Assembly (NCBI GenBank): GCA_017380955.1
Contig: JAFOCZ010000114.1
Coordinates: forward strand, 1 to 7,920
From: Alistipes sp.
GTDB taxonomy: Bacteria > Bacteroidota > Bacteroidia > Bacteroidales > Rikenellaceae
Direction: 5' to 3'
DNA: 7,920 nucleotides
Below, piece after piece: positions 6,702-7,920 of this stretch. Each line of letters opens with the position of its first letter. Positions within the stretch are counted from its first letter, which is position 1. The notes beneath the pieces are model-generated. The model made no database searches. It was given only the letters and a program-made list of their open reading frames with translations, and was not told the DNA's origin. The position numbers and the translations under genes are program-made.

Positions 6702-7412
6702 ATGATTAGAAGAGTAATCGGCAAGCTTATATACGCTCTTGCTATCCTTACCAATGGAGGATACGTTAAGTATCTACGTCGAAAGGGTGTGCAGGTTGGT
6801 GATGGGTGTATATTCAGAAATAGAGATACTATTAGAGTAGACATAACAAGACCAAGTTTAGTGACAATTGGCAATAACGTAGATTTTAACCGTAACTTCC
6901 AATTGCTGACACATGACTATGCTACAGGGGTCTTTTTGCGAAAATATAATGACTTTGTAAACTCCTCTGGTGCTGTTGTCATAGGAAACAATATCGTTTT
7001 TGGAACAGATGTAGTGGTGCTAAAGGGGGTTGAGATAGGTGACAATTGTATAATCGGGGCTGGCTCGATAGTCTCGAAGAGTATTCCTGCCAATAGTGTT
7101 GCCATTGGAAGACCCGCAAAGGTAGTATGCTCGGTTGATGACTTCTATGAAAGACGCAAGAGAGAGTCTATTAACGAAGCCTTTGAATATGCCAATAGCA
7201 TAATTCAACGATTCCATAGAGAGCCTTATTATGAGGAGTTTTATGAGGAGTTTCCTCTTTTTGTAGATAGTCGTAATATTGATAAGTATCCAAAATTGCC
7301 TATTGCACGGCAATTGGGAGATAGCTACGAGGCTTGGCTAAAAACACATAAGGCTGTGTTTAGTGATTTTAATGAATTTTTGGAGGCTGCGAAGAGACAT
7401 AAAACTAATTAG
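6702..7412 (+). CDS. Hexapeptide-repeat O-acyltransferase (serine acetyltransferase/XAT-like)
   Basis: A 236-residue left-handed beta-helix acyltransferase, probably cytoplasmic, using an acyl-CoA such as acetyl-CoA to acylate a sugar of the repeat unit. Imperfect hexapeptide turns begin near residue 30 (VQVGDGCIF, then VTIGNNVDF). The probable catalytic His71 lies in LLTHDY. The helix continues through VVIGNNIVFG, VEIGDNCIIGAGSIV and the closing SVAIGRPAKVV at about 131-141. Residues 142-236 form an unusual extension of about 95 residues, rich in Glu, Tyr and Phe and lacking hexapeptide repeats. The start at 6702 is the only sensible one: the LicD gene stops 8 nt earlier and MIRRVIGKLIYALA begins a short hydrophobic helix. 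Arginine codons are often AGA, unlike the CGT/CGC preferred in ugd, and the gene is A+T-rich. The acceptor sugar is unknown. Confidence 0.88.
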   Translation: MIRRVIGKLIYALAILTNGGYVKYLRRKGVQVGDGCIFRNRDTIRVDITRPSLVTIGNNVDFNRNFQLLTHDYATGVFLRKYNDFVNSSGAVVIGNNIVFGTDVVVLKGVEIGDNCIIGAGSIVSKSIPANSVAIGRPAKVVCSVDDFYERRKRESINEAFEYANSIIQRFHREPYYEEFYEEFPLFVDSRNIDKYPKLPIARQLGDSYEAWLKTHKAVFSDFNEFLEAAKRHKTN

Positions 7413-7417
7413 TTGGA

Positions 7418-7920
7418 ATGTTATACATAATTAATATCATATTCAGTTGTTTGTACCTGTCACTAATCAAGGAGCAGAAAACATCTCTATTTATAATAAA
7501 GGTGTTGCCTGTGATATTATTATGGGTATTTATTGTTGGAGGACAATTGGATATTGGTGCCGACTATGCTAACTACTTGAGTTTCTTCTCGTTTCCTCAT
7601 AATGATACACGTTTTGAGCCTCTCTTTGTGTGGCTCTCACGCGTTGCATCTGATGTGGGAATTGTTGGTCAGGAGCAATTCTATTTATATGCCTTGATAA
7701 ATGCAGTAGTAATCTTTGTTGCAACCCATCGATTAGGTGTTAGACATTGGGCGATATTCTATTTCTTGTTGGTTACGGTGTCAACATTCTTCAACAACCA
7801 GATGAACGGTATACGCCAATGTACCGCCGTAGTATTTGTATATTGGGCATTTGTAGAGTTCTACGTGTCCAAACTAAAGGGCCTATCTCTTGTGGCAATA
7901 GCATGTGGATTCCACTACTC
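7418..7920 (+). CDS. EpsG/Wzy-type polysaccharide polymerase, N-terminal part
   Basis: The ATG at 7418, 5 nt after the preceding stop, opens a frame that stays clear for 167 codons to the window edge. The product is strongly hydrophobic: LYIINIIFSCLYLSLI (2-17), FIIKVLPVILLWVFIVG (25-41), LYALINAVVIFVA (90-102), AIFYFLLVTVSTFF (112-125) and further segments. Between them come GADYANY (47-53), RFEPLF (65-70) and NNQMNGIRQ (126-134). The G-D-Y, F-E and N-x-x-R-Q pattern is characteristic of the EpsG family of O-antigen/exopolysaccharide polymerases. It would polymerise flipped repeat units on the periplasmic side of the inner membrane, working with the Wzx-type protein encoded upstream. Family length (roughly 350-400 residues) implies that more than half lies beyond the edge. 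Polymerase assignment rests on topology, these short motifs and context. Confidence 0.82.
   Translation, partial: MLYIINIIFSCLYLSLIKEQKTSLFIIKVLPVILLWVFIVGGQLDIGADYANYLSFFSFPHNDTRFEPLFVWLSRVASDVGIVGQEQFYLYALINAVVIFVATHRLGVRHWAIFYFLLVTVSTFFNNQMNGIRQCTAVVFVYWAFVEFYVSKLKGLSLVAIACGFHY

Overview
The window looks like part of a Bacteroidales (Bacteroidota) chromosome. The evidence is a lipoprotein with a Cys-Ser-Lys-Glu-Asp start typical of that phylum, start codons without clear Shine-Dalgarno sequences, near-consensus Bacteroidota -7 boxes (TAnnTTTG) upstream of the genes, and a TPR / membrane / LuxR-type HTH regulator of a kind frequent in the phylum. The genus cannot be settled from the sequence alone.

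Layout. The minus strand (1-1160) carries most of a surface lipoprotein with two repeated Fn3-like modules; its C-terminus lies beyond the left edge. A 153-bp A+T-rich divergent promoter region (1161-1313) separates it from a plus-strand membrane-bound regulator (1314-3044). A 96-bp gap with a promoter-like element and an inverted repeat follows. Then comes a tightly packed plus-strand surface-polysaccharide operon: UDP-glucose 6-dehydrogenase (3141-4442), a Wzx-type flippase (4464-5915), a LicD-family phosphotransferase (5902-6693), a hexapeptide-repeat acyltransferase (6702-7412) and the first 167 codons of an EpsG/Wzy-type polymerase (7418 to the right edge). Junctions inside the operon are +21, -14, +8 and +5 nt, so one transcript is very likely.

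How the genes fit together. Ugd supplies UDP-glucuronate. LicD and the acyltransferase would add phospho- and acyl substituents to the repeat unit. Wzx flips the lipid-linked unit and the polymerase joins the units in the periplasm. This is a Wzx/Wzy-dependent capsule, O-antigen or exopolysaccharide locus cut by the right window edge; glycosyltransferases and the initiating sugar-phosphate transferase are not in view. The regulator just upstream is a plausible but unproven controller.

Base composition changes partway through the locus: ugd, wzx and the first part of licD are G+C-rich, while the rest of licD, the acyltransferase and the polymerase start are visibly A+T-richer. Mosaic polysaccharide loci commonly look like this. 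I found no RNA genes, CRISPR array, insertion sequence, phage gene or clear rho-independent terminator. No gene-free stretch exceeds 300 bases. I did not find convincing evidence for a wholly new system; the most interesting points are the regulator's architecture, the inverted repeats over two promoters, the isolated LicD, and the composition break inside licD.
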